Assembly (NCBI RefSeq): GCF_900142985.1
Contig: NZ_LT670849.1
Span: 2,666,001-2,730,000 of the forward strand
Reading direction: 5' to 3'
Source of the DNA: Bradyrhizobium erythrophlei
GTDB taxonomy: Bacteria > Pseudomonadota > Alphaproteobacteria > Rhizobiales > Xanthobacteraceae
Length of the DNA: 64,000 nucleotides
The notes under the pieces were generated by a model, which was not told the DNA's origin, did no database searches, and saw nothing but the letters and a program-made list of their open reading frames with translations. The stretch's first letter is position 1. Each line of letters opens with the position of its first letter. The position numbers and the translations under genes were made by a program. Shown in pieces: positions 1 through 8,630 of the stretch.

Positions 1-450
1 GGTCAGGAAGCGAAACAGCGCATAACTCGCAACGCTCCACGACAGCGCGGTGGCCGCGGTTGCGGCGAGATACGTCGCAAGCGTGATGAAGAACAACTTC
101 TTGCGGCCGATGCGATCGGTCAACCAGCCGAAGCCGAAGGCGCCGATCACCGCGCCGGCCAGATAAGCGCTGTTGGCGAGGCCGACCTCGAAGTTCGAAA
201 AATGCAGCACCGGGCTTTGCTTCAACGCGCCCGACAGCGCGCCCGCCAGCGTGACCTCGAGCCCATCGAGAACCCAGGTGATCCCGAGTGCCAGGACGAC
301 GCGGGTATGAAAGCCGCTCCACCGCAAGGCATCGAGGCGGAAGGGGATGCTGGTCTCGACGATGTCACGATCAAAGGTTTGGCCACGATCGACGGCAGCC
401 GCAGGTTCGCGTGCAACATCCAGATCGCCCTGCCGTCGCTGCAAACCCAT
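1..450 (-). CDS. MFS transporter, N-terminal part (cut by window edge)
   Basis: The reverse strand is open for 150 codons from ATG at 450 to the window edge, so the C-terminal part of the protein is missing. After a soluble start of about 45 residues come hydrophobic segments, the loop TWVLDGLEVTLAG typical of the first MFS helix, and the family's motif A as GWLTDRIGRKK between helices 2 and 3. This supports a major-facilitator permease of the inner membrane, of the sugar or aromatic-acid porter type. The substrate cannot be told. Upstream of the start are two palindromic repeats and no clear promoter. The start could also lie further in. Confidence 0.8.
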   Translation of the reverse strand, partial: MGLQRRQGDLDVAREPAAAVDRGQTFDRDIVETSIPFRLDALRWSGFHTRVVLALGITWVLDGLEVTLAGALSGALKQSPVLHFSNFEVGLANSAYLAGAVIGAFGFGWLTDRIGRKKLFFITLATYLAATAATALSWSVASYALFRFLT

Positions 451-451
451 C

Positions 452-526
452 GAGTGCCCACTTTCCGAAGTTCGTGCACCGTCTCAGCACCCACTTTTCA
501 CGAGCTTCGGAAAGTCATGGGCACCA
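452..526. repeat. Imperfect palindrome, intergenic family copy 1
   Basis: The left arm GTGCCCACTTTCCGAAG is mirrored by CTTCGGAAAGTCATGGGCAC on the right. Size (about 75 bp) and layout match the other copies in this window, but the core differs and the ends are only CTGGTG-like on one side. It lies directly upstream of the MFS gene start. Confidence 0.6.
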
Positions 527-540
527 GCCAACCTATGATT

Positions 541-620
541 CTAGTACCGCTTTGCTATTTGACGTTCCTGGATCTAGTTCGCCGCTCGTGGTGCAGGAAC
601 TTCCAAATAGGCGGTACTAG
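541..620. repeat. CTAG-ended palindrome, copy 2
   Basis: Perfect terminal arms CTAGTACCGC and GCGGTACTAG enclose a second, imperfect pair (TTGACGTTCCTG against CAGGAACTTCC). It has the same design as the copies at 3110, 3201 and 45054, with a different stem sequence. From here to 876 I see no gene. Confidence 0.75.
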
Positions 621-876
621 CGCTACCAATCAGCGATTGCGGGAAAGCGAAGCTCTCTTCAAGGGCTAGGCGAAGGACCACCAGCTTAACCGTTAACGTC
701 GCACACCCACCCCGGTTCCATCTGCGCGCGGAGGAAACGCATGGATTTCAAGCCCGTTGACGACGCGTGCGAGGGATTTGTGACATGACCCGGCAACGCA
801 AAACGTCCGAGCGACGCTCGCACCGTCAGATCCAGGTGGCGATAGCGGTGCAGACTGCGCCGTCAGTGTTTCGCGA

Positions 877-2925
877 TCAGGCCGCGCGAATGTTGGCCAT
901 GAAGCGGTCGAGCTCCTCGCGCAACCGCGCGCTTTCGGACGACAGCGACCGTGCGGCGTCCAGAACGTTAGCCGAAGCGGAGCCGGTTTCCGCGGCGCCC
1001 CGGTTGACCTCCATGATGTTCACGGCGGCCTCGCTGGTTCCCTCGGCGACGTTTTGAACACTGCGCGCGATTTCCTGCGTGGCCGTGCTTTGCTCCTTGA
1101 CGGCGCTTGCAATCGTCGAGGCGATGCTCGAGATCTGACCGATGGTGCCGCCGATTTCCTTGATGGCGGCAACCGACTCCTCGGTCGCGCCCTGCATGCC
1201 GGTGATATGGCTGGAGATTTCGTCGGTCGCTTTGGCCGTCTGGCTGGCCAGTGACTTGACCTCGGACGCGACAACGGCAAATCCACGACCGGCGTCACCC
1301 GCGCGGGCCGCTTCGATAGTGGCGTTGAGCGCCAGCAGGTTGGTCTGTTCGGCGATCGCGGTGATCAGCTTCACGACATCGCCGATTTCCTGCGCGGCGC
1401 GCGACAGTTTGCCGATACGGCCATCGGTCTGTTGGGCCTGGAGCACGGCGGCTTCCGCGATCCGGTTGGATTCCTGGGCTTGCCTGCCGATTTCGTCGAC
1501 GGACGCCGAGAGTTCTTCCGTGGCCGAGGCAATCGATTGCATGTTGCTGGAAGCATGCTCCGAGGCGCCCGCTGCCTGGCCCGAGAGATCCTGGGTGCTC
1601 TCGGCGGTGCGGGTCAGCGTTCCCGCGGACGCCTCAAGTTGGTGCGCGGACGCCGAAACATTGGCGACAATACTGCCGACGGTTGTTTCGAAGTCGTCGG
1701 CAAAACGAATGAGCTCGGCGCGGCGGCCCGCCGCGGCGGCCTTGTTCTGGCTATCAAGCGTGGCGGCATCGCGTTCCGCCTTGGCGACGGCCTGAATCTT
1801 GAATTCTTCGACGGCTGCGGCCATTTCGCCCAGCTCGTCCTTGCGGCCAAGCCCCGGCAGCACGACGTCGAACTTGCCACCGGCGAGTTCACGCATCGCC
1901 TTGCACATTGCGATCATCGGCCGGGAGATTCCCGCGCCCAGCAGGAAAGCCCACACCACGCCCAGCACGAAGCCCCCGATCGCAAGCATGATGATCAGAT
2001 GCTGCGTCTCGCTGATGGTAGCGCTCGACTCGGCATCTAGCCGCTGCTGGTCGGCGAGCAGATCCGCCTTCATGGCGTTCGAAGCCTTCAGGATCGCGGT
2101 CGTGGAATCGGCCATCTCGATCGAGAGCTCGTCCACTTCCTTCGCATTCTCGATGAGCTTGGTCAGTGCCTTGCGGTATTCTTCAAGCTGGACGGCGGCA
2201 TCCTTGATGGACTGCGCGACCTTGGGTTCGCCGGCAGGAATGGCCTGCAAAGCCGTTTCGACAAATTTCAGACGTGCCACCGCACTTGCAGCGACCGATT
2301 GATCGGAATTGACCTGGAATGTGTTGGCGAGCGCCGCCGCGGTCTGGAATTGCGCGGCGACCTTCTTGCTGGCCAGGGTGACCGCGGCCAGTGTGGAGTC
2401 ATCTTCGACACCGCTCGGCAGGTCGTCGAGCTTGTAGCGCAGCAGGTTGCCGCTGCGCATCAACTGGTTCTGACTGACGAGCTCGCTGTCACGCTTCGAC
2501 TTCAAGACGTCGGCGAAGATCTTGGTAAAGGCATGGAATTCACGGGCCAGGCGCGTCACCTGGTTGACGCGGGCCGGATTGGTCGTGCTCTTCATCGATT
2601 GATCGATGGCGTCCTTCAGCGCGACCTCCGCCGCCAAAGCCGCCTTGGCATCGTCTTCCTTGCCGGTCGCCACGAAATAGCGGGCCAGCGCCCGATAGGA
2701 GAGAAGTTCGCGATCGATATTCTGGGCGAGGTCGGATTCGGACACGCTGGCCCGATAGGCCGCAACGCCGTCCGAAACGCGCCCAAACCCGAGATAGGCA
2801 ACGCCCATGCTGGCGGCCGAAATCGCGAGCACAACGGCGAAGCCGAGACTGATTTTTCCACGGAAGCGCAGGGTAAGCAGCTTTGGCAGCGCAAATTGCG
2901 GCCTGAAACCTTTCAAGAACCTCAC
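877..2925 (-). CDS. Methyl-accepting chemotaxis protein
   Basis: Transmembrane chemoreceptor of 682 aa that signals to CheA/CheW. An N-terminal helix (FAVVLAISAASMGVAYLGF) leads into a periplasmic all-helical sensor of about 270 residues resembling the HBM type. A second membrane helix (LIIMLAIGGFVLGVVWAFLL), a HAMP linker and the cytoplasmic hairpin follow. The conserved tip reads EQTNLLALNATIEAARAG. No C-terminal NWETF-type CheR/CheB tether is present. I chose GTG at 2925 because AGGGAG sits six bases upstream; a longer reading frame to 3075 would add 50 residues without a clear ribosome site. The ligand is unknown. It is monocistronic, with two palindromic repeats upstream. Confidence 0.9.
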   Translation of the reverse strand: MRFLKGFRPQFALPKLLTLRFRGKISLGFAVVLAISAASMGVAYLGFGRVSDGVAAYRASVSESDLAQNIDRELLSYRALARYFVATGKEDDAKAALAAEVALKDAIDQSMKSTTNPARVNQVTRLAREFHAFTKIFADVLKSKRDSELVSQNQLMRSGNLLRYKLDDLPSGVEDDSTLAAVTLASKKVAAQFQTAAALANTFQVNSDQSVAASAVARLKFVETALQAIPAGEPKVAQSIKDAAVQLEEYRKALTKLIENAKEVDELSIEMADSTTAILKASNAMKADLLADQQRLDAESSATISETQHLIIMLAIGGFVLGVVWAFLLGAGISRPMIAMCKAMRELAGGKFDVVLPGLGRKDELGEMAAAVEEFKIQAVAKAERDAATLDSQNKAAAAGRRAELIRFADDFETTVGSIVANVSASAHQLEASAGTLTRTAESTQDLSGQAAGASEHASSNMQSIASATEELSASVDEIGRQAQESNRIAEAAVLQAQQTDGRIGKLSRAAQEIGDVVKLITAIAEQTNLLALNATIEAARAGDAGRGFAVVASEVKSLASQTAKATDEISSHITGMQGATEESVAAIKEIGGTIGQISSIASTIASAVKEQSTATQEIARSVQNVAEGTSEAAVNIMEVNRGAAETGSASANVLDAARSLSSESARLREELDRFMANIRAA

Positions 2926-3109
2926 CCCGGACTCCCTGTCGCCATTGCGAAGCCGGGCCTCGCTATGGAGTCCCGGTAGCCTGAAACCTAGAATAGAATG
3001 GATAAAAGGTCGTAAACCGGTGGTGCGACCGACCGATCGGCCGAAACCTGGTCTTAACGCTGCTGCGGCCGCCATTGACGGATGTCGGCGGTTTGACGAA
3101 CTATCGCTA

Positions 3110-3187
3110 CTAGCGGCGTGGATTTGACATTCGCTAACCGCTGGCCCGGCATTCGTAATGCGAATGTTAAATCCTAAACGCCGCTAG
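3110..3187. repeat. CTAG-ended palindrome, copy 3
   Basis: Ends CTAGCGGCGT and ACGCCGCTAG are exact reverse complements. The inner arms are GATTTGACATTCGC and GCGAATGTTAAATC. It sits in the divergent gap between the chemoreceptor and the CoA-transferase gene. Confidence 0.85.
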
Positions 3188-3200
3188 AAGCCGATATTCG

Positions 3201-3277
3201 CTAGTGGTCTCCGGATTCTTACATTTCGCAAAAGTGCCAGCCGAGAAGTCGGGCGGATGTTAGAATCCGACCACTAG
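3201..3277. repeat. CTAG-ended palindrome, copy 4
   Basis: Ends CTAGTGGTC and GACCACTAG are exact reverse complements, with inner arms GGATTCTTACATTTCGC and GGATGTTAGAATCC. It lies 13 bp after copy 3 and ends about 35 bp before the GTG of the next gene, so it is likely within or next to that gene's promoter or leader. Confidence 0.85.
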
Positions 3278-3312
3278 CCCCTCACCCACGACCGCGATTT
3301 GGAAAAACGAAA

Positions 3313-4425
3313 GTGCCCGACGCGCCCGCCCATCAGACCTCGACGGCAGCCTCGGGCCCATTGACCGGTCTGCGCGTCGTTGAATTTGCCGGCCTTGGAC
3401 CCGGCCCCTTTGCCTGCATGATGTTGGCCGACATGGGCGCAGAAGTGATCACGCTCGATCGTCTCGGTGCCAATAAGAACCAGCAATCGGCGACGGGGCG
3501 CGGACGCCGGATCGTCGAGCTTGATCTCAAGGACGACGAAGCACGCGCCCAGACCCTCGACCTGCTCGAACATGCCGATGCCCTGATCGAAGGCTTTCGG
3601 CCGGGCGTCATGGAGCGACTCGGATTCGGTCCCGACGTGGTGCACGCGCGCAATCCGCGTCTGGTTTACGGCCGCATGACCGGATGGGGACAGGACGGTC
3701 CTCTGGCGCAGGCCGCCGGCCATGACATAAATTATATCTCCGTCACCGGCGCGCTGGCCGCGATCGGCCCGGCCGAAAAGCCGGTCCCGCCGCTCAATCT
3801 GGTCGGTGATTTCGGCGGCGGCGCGCTGTATCTCGTCGTCGGCGTACTCGCCGCACTGCTGGAGGCGAAGAAGTCCGGCAAGGGCCAGGTAGTCGATGCC
3901 GCGATGTGCGACGGCGCGGCCTCGCTGATGACGATGTTCTTCGATTTTGCGGCCGCCGGCCGCTGGAACGGAGGACGAGAAAGCAATTTTCTCGACGGCG
4001 GCGCGCATTTTTATGGAGTCTATGAATGCGCCTGCGGCCGCTTCATCTCGATCGGGTCGATCGAGCCGCAATTTTATGCGCTGCTGCGGCAGCACGCCGG
4101 CTTGTCGGATCAAGCGTTCGATGCCCAGATGGACCGCGAAGCCTGGCCGTCGCTGAAACGAAGACTGGCCGAGACATTCAAAAGCAAGACACGCGACGAT
4201 TGGTGCCGCATCATGGAAGGCACTGACATCTGCTTCGCGCCGGTGCTGAGTTTGTCCGAAGCGCCGTCTCACCCTCACATGGCGGCGCGCGGAACGTTCG
4301 TCGAGCGCCACGGCGCGATCCAACCGGCGCCGGCGCCGCGCTTTTCGCGGACCCCGTCTGTTATCCGCGAGACCGCGAAATCTGATATGGTCGACGTCAT
4401 CAACGCATGGCGAGCGGGAAAATAG
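3313..4425 (+). CDS. CaiB/BaiF family protein, alpha-methylacyl-CoA racemase-like
   Basis: A 370-aa type III CoA-transferase-fold enzyme. The opening LTGLRVVEFAGLGPGPF is typical of alpha-methylacyl-CoA racemases. The family's catalytic His and Asp are visible in GHDINY (about residue 137) and GDFGGG (about 167), and a Glu/Gln region (EPQFYALL) follows near 255. The likely reaction is epimerisation of 2-methyl-branched acyl-CoAs, though CoA transfer cannot be excluded. The start is GTG at 3313, with a weak upstream A-rich site. The gene is followed 12 bp later by a DUF1272 gene on the same strand, probably co-transcribed. Confidence 0.85.
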   Translation: MPDAPAHQTSTAASGPLTGLRVVEFAGLGPGPFACMMLADMGAEVITLDRLGANKNQQSATGRGRRIVELDLKDDEARAQTLDLLEHADALIEGFRPGVMERLGFGPDVVHARNPRLVYGRMTGWGQDGPLAQAAGHDINYISVTGALAAIGPAEKPVPPLNLVGDFGGGALYLVVGVLAALLEAKKSGKGQVVDAAMCDGAASLMTMFFDFAAAGRWNGGRESNFLDGGAHFYGVYECACGRFISIGSIEPQFYALLRQHAGLSDQAFDAQMDREAWPSLKRRLAETFKSKTRDDWCRIMEGTDICFAPVLSLSEAPSHPHMAARGTFVERHGAIQPAPAPRFSRTPSVIRETAKSDMVDVINAWRAGK

Positions 4426-4437
4426 CAGGGAACGATC

Positions 4438-4749
4438 ATGGCGCTGCAACTCCGGCCAAACTGCGAGTATTGCGACAAGGATCTGCCGCCGCATTCGCCC
4501 GATGCGCGCATTTGCAGTTTCGAATGCACGTTCTGTGCAGTCTGTGCGACTGAGAAGCTCGATAACGTGTGCCCGAACTGCGGCGGCGGCTTTGTTCCGC
4601 GGCCGATCCGGCCGGCCCATGAATGGCGGCCGGGTATTTCAGTCGAAAAACATCCTGCTTCAACCAAGCGCGTTCATCTCAAATACGATCTCGAGGATAT
4701 CGCGGCGCATTCGAAACGTATCATGGACATTCCGCCCGAACAGCGCTGA
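4438..4749 (+). CDS. DUF1272 cysteine-rich protein
   Basis: A small 103-aa protein with the DUF1272 pattern: CEYC, then CSFECTFCAVC and CPNCGG, which looks like a zinc-ribbon/treble-clef site. The C-terminal half is charged and lacks a recognisable domain. It follows the racemase-like gene by 12 bp and runs convergently into fahA with a 9-bp gap. The biochemical role of the family is not established. Confidence 0.85.
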   Translation: MALQLRPNCEYCDKDLPPHSPDARICSFECTFCAVCATEKLDNVCPNCGGGFVPRPIRPAHEWRPGISVEKHPASTKRVHLKYDLEDIAAHSKRIMDIPPEQR

Positions 4750-4758
4750 GACCGCGCC

Positions 4759-6030
4759 TCATTCCGCAGGCAAGATCGTTCCCTCGACCTCCCCGAAGCC
4801 GACCCGGTAGCCGTCGCCCTGGCACCAGCCGCGCATCACAAGGGAGTCTCCGTCCTCGAGAAACGTCCGGACGACACCCTCTGCCAATTCGACAGGCTCG
4901 GTGCCATTCCAGGAAATCTCGAGCAGACTGCCGCGCTGGCTTTTTTCCGGCCCGGAGATCGTGCCGCTGCCGAGGAGATCGCCTACATTCATTGCGCAGC
5001 CGGAAGAGGCGTGGTGGATCAACTGCTGCACCGAGGACCAGTACATATACTTGAAGTTGGTTCGGCAGATGCGCGCAGGATTGTTCATGGGGGCGCCACG
5101 CAAACCGACTTCGAGTTCGATGTCGTAGTTGTTGGCTTGCATCTGTTTCAGATAAGGCAGCGGCTGCGGAGCCTGTTGAGGCCCCTGGCGCCGAAACGGC
5201 TCAAGCGCCGCTGACGTCACGACCCAGGGACTGATCGAGGTCGCGAATGCCTTGCCCTGGAACGGACCGAGCGGAACATACTCCCACTGCTGAATGTCGC
5301 GCGCGCTCCAGTCGTTCAGCAAGACAAAGCCGAAGATCATCGCTTGCGCTTGCGCTTCGGTCAGCGTTCCGCCCATGGGCGAGGCCTGTCCGATCACCGC
5401 GCCCATCTCGAGCTCGAAATCGAGCCGTTTGCACGGCCCAAAGCTCGGGTGTTCGGCGCCCGGCGGCTTCAGTTGCCCACGCGGCCGCCGCACTTTGGTG
5501 CCGGAGACGACGACGGTCGACGCGCGGCCGTTATAGCCGATCGGCATGTGCAGCCAGTTCGGCTGGAGCGCGTTGTCCTTGCCGCGAAACATGACGCCGA
5601 CATTGGTGGCGTGTTCTTTCGAAGAATAGAAATCCGTGAAACCCGCGACCATGGTCGGCATGTGCAGTTTCACGTCGCGCATCGGCACCAGCGCCAGCTT
5701 CCGCAGTTCGTCATTGTCGCGCAGTTCATCATTATCGTGACGCAGAAGCTCGCTGATCCGTGCCCGCGTACTCTGCCAGACCTTCGGCCCGAGCGACATG
5801 AAATGATTAAGAGTCCTGCCGGCAAAAACGCCCGGACCGACATCGAAATTCAGCCGACCATCCTGCTCCAGCTCCCAGAGATCGAGCACATGGTCGCCGA
5901 TGGCAACGCCGACGCGTGGCGCGAGGCCGTGCGCGGAGAACACCCCATAGGGTAAATTCTGGATCGGAAAATCGGATGTCGCTTCGACCGGGATAAAGGA
6001 TCGAAGCGCGGGATCGTTGGGATGGGACAT
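4759..6030 (-). CDS. fahA: Fumarylacetoacetase
   Basis: Last enzyme of the homogentisate route, splitting fumarylacetoacetate into fumarate and acetoacetate. The 423-aa length is normal. Active-site blocks are visible: FTDFYSSKEHATNVG (metal Asp and catalytic His), LDFELEMGAVIG (two metal Glu) and NDWSARDIQQWE (metal Asp). It is the last gene of the leftward operon, 47 bp after hmgA. No maleylacetoacetate isomerase gene is seen in the window, so that step must be encoded elsewhere or be bypassed. Confidence 0.95.
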   Translation of the reverse strand: MSHPNDPALRSFIPVEATSDFPIQNLPYGVFSAHGLAPRVGVAIGDHVLDLWELEQDGRLNFDVGPGVFAGRTLNHFMSLGPKVWQSTRARISELLRHDNDELRDNDELRKLALVPMRDVKLHMPTMVAGFTDFYSSKEHATNVGVMFRGKDNALQPNWLHMPIGYNGRASTVVVSGTKVRRPRGQLKPPGAEHPSFGPCKRLDFELEMGAVIGQASPMGGTLTEAQAQAMIFGFVLLNDWSARDIQQWEYVPLGPFQGKAFATSISPWVVTSAALEPFRRQGPQQAPQPLPYLKQMQANNYDIELEVGLRGAPMNNPARICRTNFKYMYWSSVQQLIHHASSGCAMNVGDLLGSGTISGPEKSQRGSLLEISWNGTEPVELAEGVVRTFLEDGDSLVMRGWCQGDGYRVGFGEVEGTILPAE

Positions 6031-6077
6031 GACTGTCTTTCTTTCCCACTCCCATAAGGGGAGAGGGCTAAAGAGGG

Positions 6078-7424
6078 TTACGGCTTATTGGGATCAAAAC
6101 GCTTTTCCAGCCCCTTCCAGCAATCCGCATAATCATCTTGCAGCGTCGCAGAATTGCCCGCATGCGCCGTCACCCGCTGTGGAAACCGCGTCTCGAACAT
6201 GAAGGCCATCGTGCCCGTCAGCTTGACCGGTTTGAGCTCGCTGTTGCTGGCATGATCGAAGGCCTCGCGGTCGGGACCGTGCGGCAGCATCATGTTGTGC
6301 AGGCTGATGCCGCCGGGCGTAAACCCTTGCGGCTTGGCGTCGTACACGCCGTAGATCAGGCCCATGAATTCCGACATGATGTTCATGTGATACCAGGGCG
6401 GCCGGAAGGTGTTTTCGGCCACCGCCCAGCGCTCCGGGAAAATCACGAAATCGATGTTGGCGGTGCCGGCGGTTTCCGACGGCGAGGTCAGCACCGTGAA
6501 GATCGACGGATCGGGATGGTCGAAGCCGATCGCACCGACCGGCGAGAAACTTCGCAAGTCATATTTATAAGGCGCGTAGTTGCCGTGCCACGCCACGACA
6601 TCGATCGGCGAATGCGGCAGCCTGGTCACGAACAGCGAGCCGCCCCATTTCACGAACAACTCTGTCGGCGTGTCCTTGTCCTCATAGCTTGCGACCGGCG
6701 TGAGGAAATCGCGCGCATTGGCGAGGCAATTGGCGCCGATCGGCCCGCGTTCGGGCAGCGTGAACGCGCCGCCGTAATTTTCACAAGCGTAGCCGCGTGC
6801 CGGGCCGGCGGTGAGTTCGATGCGGAATTTCACGCCGCGCGGGATCACGGCGATTTCGCCGGGTTCGACATCGATGCGTCCGAATTCGGTGACGAAACGA
6901 AGCTTGCCCTGCTGCGGCACGAACAGCATTTCGCCATCGGCATTATAGAAATGCTGATCGACCATGGATTTGGTGATCAGAAATATATGGGCGGCCATGC
7001 CGGCCTGCGTCGCGGCGTCGCCCGCAGTCGTCATGGTCTGCACGCCTTGCAGGAAAGTCATGTCCGCCTTCGGGATCGGCGCGGGATCCCAGCGCAACTG
7101 GCCAATCGCCATCTCGTGCTCGTGGCAGGGCGCGGTACGCCAAAGTCCCGTGTCGGCCTTTTCGAAACGGCCGGAATGGCGGACCGAGGGGCGAACGCGA
7201 TAGAGCCAGGAGCGTTCGTTGGTGCCGCGCGGTGCGGTGAAAGGCGAGCCGGACAATTGCTCGGCATAAAGCCCGTAGGCGCATCGCTGCGGCGAATTGC
7301 GCCCGATCGGCAGCGCGCCGGGCAGCGCCTCGGTTTCAAAGCTGTTGCCAAATCCGGACATGTAGCCCGGAGTCACGCCAGCCGAACCACGATTGACGAC
7401 GTCAGGAGAGGTATTGATGTTCAT
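6078..7424 (-). CDS. hmgA: Homogentisate 1,2-dioxygenase
   Basis: Fe(II) ring-cleaving dioxygenase turning homogentisate into maleylacetoacetate; 448 aa, the usual length. Iron-ligand regions are present as [16 protein letters not shown] (His and Glu) and [13 protein letters not shown] (His). The start ATG at 7424 is chosen because AAGGAG lies seven bases upstream. A second ATG at 7430 overlaps the stop codon of the preceding gene but is too close to that site. The tight junction with the upstream MBL gene shows translational coupling within one operon. Confidence 0.95.
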   Translation of the reverse strand: MNINTSPDVVNRGSAGVTPGYMSGFGNSFETEALPGALPIGRNSPQRCAYGLYAEQLSGSPFTAPRGTNERSWLYRVRPSVRHSGRFEKADTGLWRTAPCHEHEMAIGQLRWDPAPIPKADMTFLQGVQTMTTAGDAATQAGMAAHIFLITKSMVDQHFYNADGEMLFVPQQGKLRFVTEFGRIDVEPGEIAVIPRGVKFRIELTAGPARGYACENYGGAFTLPERGPIGANCLANARDFLTPVASYEDKDTPTELFVKWGGSLFVTRLPHSPIDVVAWHGNYAPYKYDLRSFSPVGAIGFDHPDPSIFTVLTSPSETAGTANIDFVIFPERWAVAENTFRPPWYHMNIMSEFMGLIYGVYDAKPQGFTPGGISLHNMMLPHGPDREAFDHASNSELKPVKLTGTMAFMFETRFPQRVTAHAGNSATLQDDYADCWKGLEKRFDPNKP

Positions 7425-7426
7425 CG

Positions 7427-8380
7427 TCATTCTCCTTGCAGGGCCGCCCACATTTCCCGATCGCGCTTGTCGGTCCAGATGACGGGGTCGTCGATCCCGG
7501 AAGCCTCGTCGAAGGCACGCGAGACATTAAAGGGCAAGCAATGCTCGTAAATGGCAAAGCCTGAGAATTTCGGGTCCATCACTTCACGCGTGGCGGCCAT
7601 GCTGTCCTTGAGACTGCGCCCCTTGGCGACGGATACCTCCGCGGCGCCATACAGTGTGGAGACAAAGTCACGCGTCATGGCGATCGCCTCGCGCGTCGTC
7701 GACAAACCTTTAAGCGCATCGCCGCGGCCCGGCGCGATGGCTTTGGGGCTAAAGGCGCGAATTTCATTCAGCGTCGATGGCCACTCGCGCAAATACGCAT
7801 CTCCGCAATAACAGGCCGAGTGATACTCGATCAGATCGCCGGAAAACATCACCTCGGCGTCCGGCACCCAGGCGACGATATCGCCGGAGGTGTGCCCGGC
7901 GCCGAGTTGCATCAGCCGCACCTCGCGCTCGCCGAGGTAGAGCGACATCGAGCCCTCAAACGTCAGCGTCGGCCAGGTCAGTCCGGGAATGCTTTGCGCG
8001 TCCTGAAACAGCCGGGGAAAGCGGCCGTATTCGGAATCCCAATCCTGCTGCCCGCGTTCGGCTACCAGCCGATAGGTCTCCTGCGAGGCGACGATCGCCT
8101 GTGAGTGATAGGCGGACGCACCCAGCACGCGCACCGCGTGATAGTGCGACAGCACGACATATTTGATCGGCTTGTCGGTCACCGAGCGCACGCGCTCGAT
8201 CACTTTCTGCGCCATCGCCGGCGTCGCCTGAGCGTCGAACACGAGGCAGCCATCATCGCCGACAATGACCGCCGAATTCGGATCACCCTCCGCCGTGAAG
8301 GCGTAGAGGTCGGCTCCGATTTCAGAGAAGGTGACCTTCTTCTCCGCCATGTCGGTGGTGGACGCAAATCCTTTGGCCAT
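7427..8380 (-). CDS. MBL-fold protein with altered metal motif
   Basis: A 317-aa metallo-beta-lactamase-fold protein inside the homogentisate operon. The usual metal motif HxHxDH reads HYHAVR here ([12 protein letters not shown]), so the Asp and third His are replaced by Val and Arg. Later metal-site blocks GHTSGD and [10 protein letters not shown] remain. A di-zinc hydrolase is therefore doubtful; a one-metal or iron site is possible. A strong ribosome site (GGGAAGGGAAG) precedes ATG at 8380. Its stop overlaps the hmgA start region. The role is unknown, but position suggests a function on an aromatic or ester intermediate feeding homogentisate. Confidence 0.85.
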   Translation of the reverse strand: MAKGFASTTDMAEKKVTFSEIGADLYAFTAEGDPNSAVIVGDDGCLVFDAQATPAMAQKVIERVRSVTDKPIKYVVLSHYHAVRVLGASAYHSQAIVASQETYRLVAERGQQDWDSEYGRFPRLFQDAQSIPGLTWPTLTFEGSMSLYLGEREVRLMQLGAGHTSGDIVAWVPDAEVMFSGDLIEYHSACYCGDAYLREWPSTLNEIRAFSPKAIAPGRGDALKGLSTTREAIAMTRDFVSTLYGAAEVSVAKGRSLKDSMAATREVMDPKFSGFAIYEHCLPFNVSRAFDEASGIDDPVIWTDKRDREMWAALQGE

Positions 8381-8398
8381 CGCTTCCCTTCCCGCCTG

Positions 8399-8623
8399 TT
8401 ATTGTTGTTGCTGCTGTTGCTGGCTCACTTCCAGCATCCGCCGTTTCGCCAGCTCAATGGCCTCGCGCAAGACCTCGAGATCGCCAATGTGGTTGGCGAG
8501 AATAAGCACCAGCGCCGCATCGAGATCGGCGCTCGCCTCATCGCTCAATCCGCGGTGGGCTTCGACGATGGCGCGAAAGGCATCATCCGGCTTTTCAAAG
8601 TTTGAGCTGGTCGATAACACCAT
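8399..8623 (-). CDS. DUF2783 small protein with C-terminal poly-Gln
   Basis: A 74-aa helical polypeptide of the DUF2783 type, starting at ATG 8623 with GAGG upstream, 7 bp after the flavoprotein's stop. The core (DDAFRAIVEAHRGLS through LAKRRMLEVS) looks amphipathic. The protein ends in seven glutamines encoded by mixed CAA/CAG codons, a short triplet repeat. Gene order suggests it is a small partner of the flavoprotein monooxygenase next to it, comparable to the coupling protein MhaB of 3-hydroxyphenylacetate hydroxylase. That assignment is inference. Confidence 0.75.
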   Translation of the reverse strand: MVLSTSSNFEKPDDAFRAIVEAHRGLSDEASADLDAALVLILANHIGDLEVLREAIELAKRRMLEVSQQQQQQQ

Positions 8624-8630
8624 GGCATCC

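Noticed and set aside
3274..4620. A 448-codon reverse frame opposite the racemase-like gene
   Set aside because: Composition is Arg/Ala/His-rich without motifs, and the forward strand has a clear CaiB/BaiF protein.
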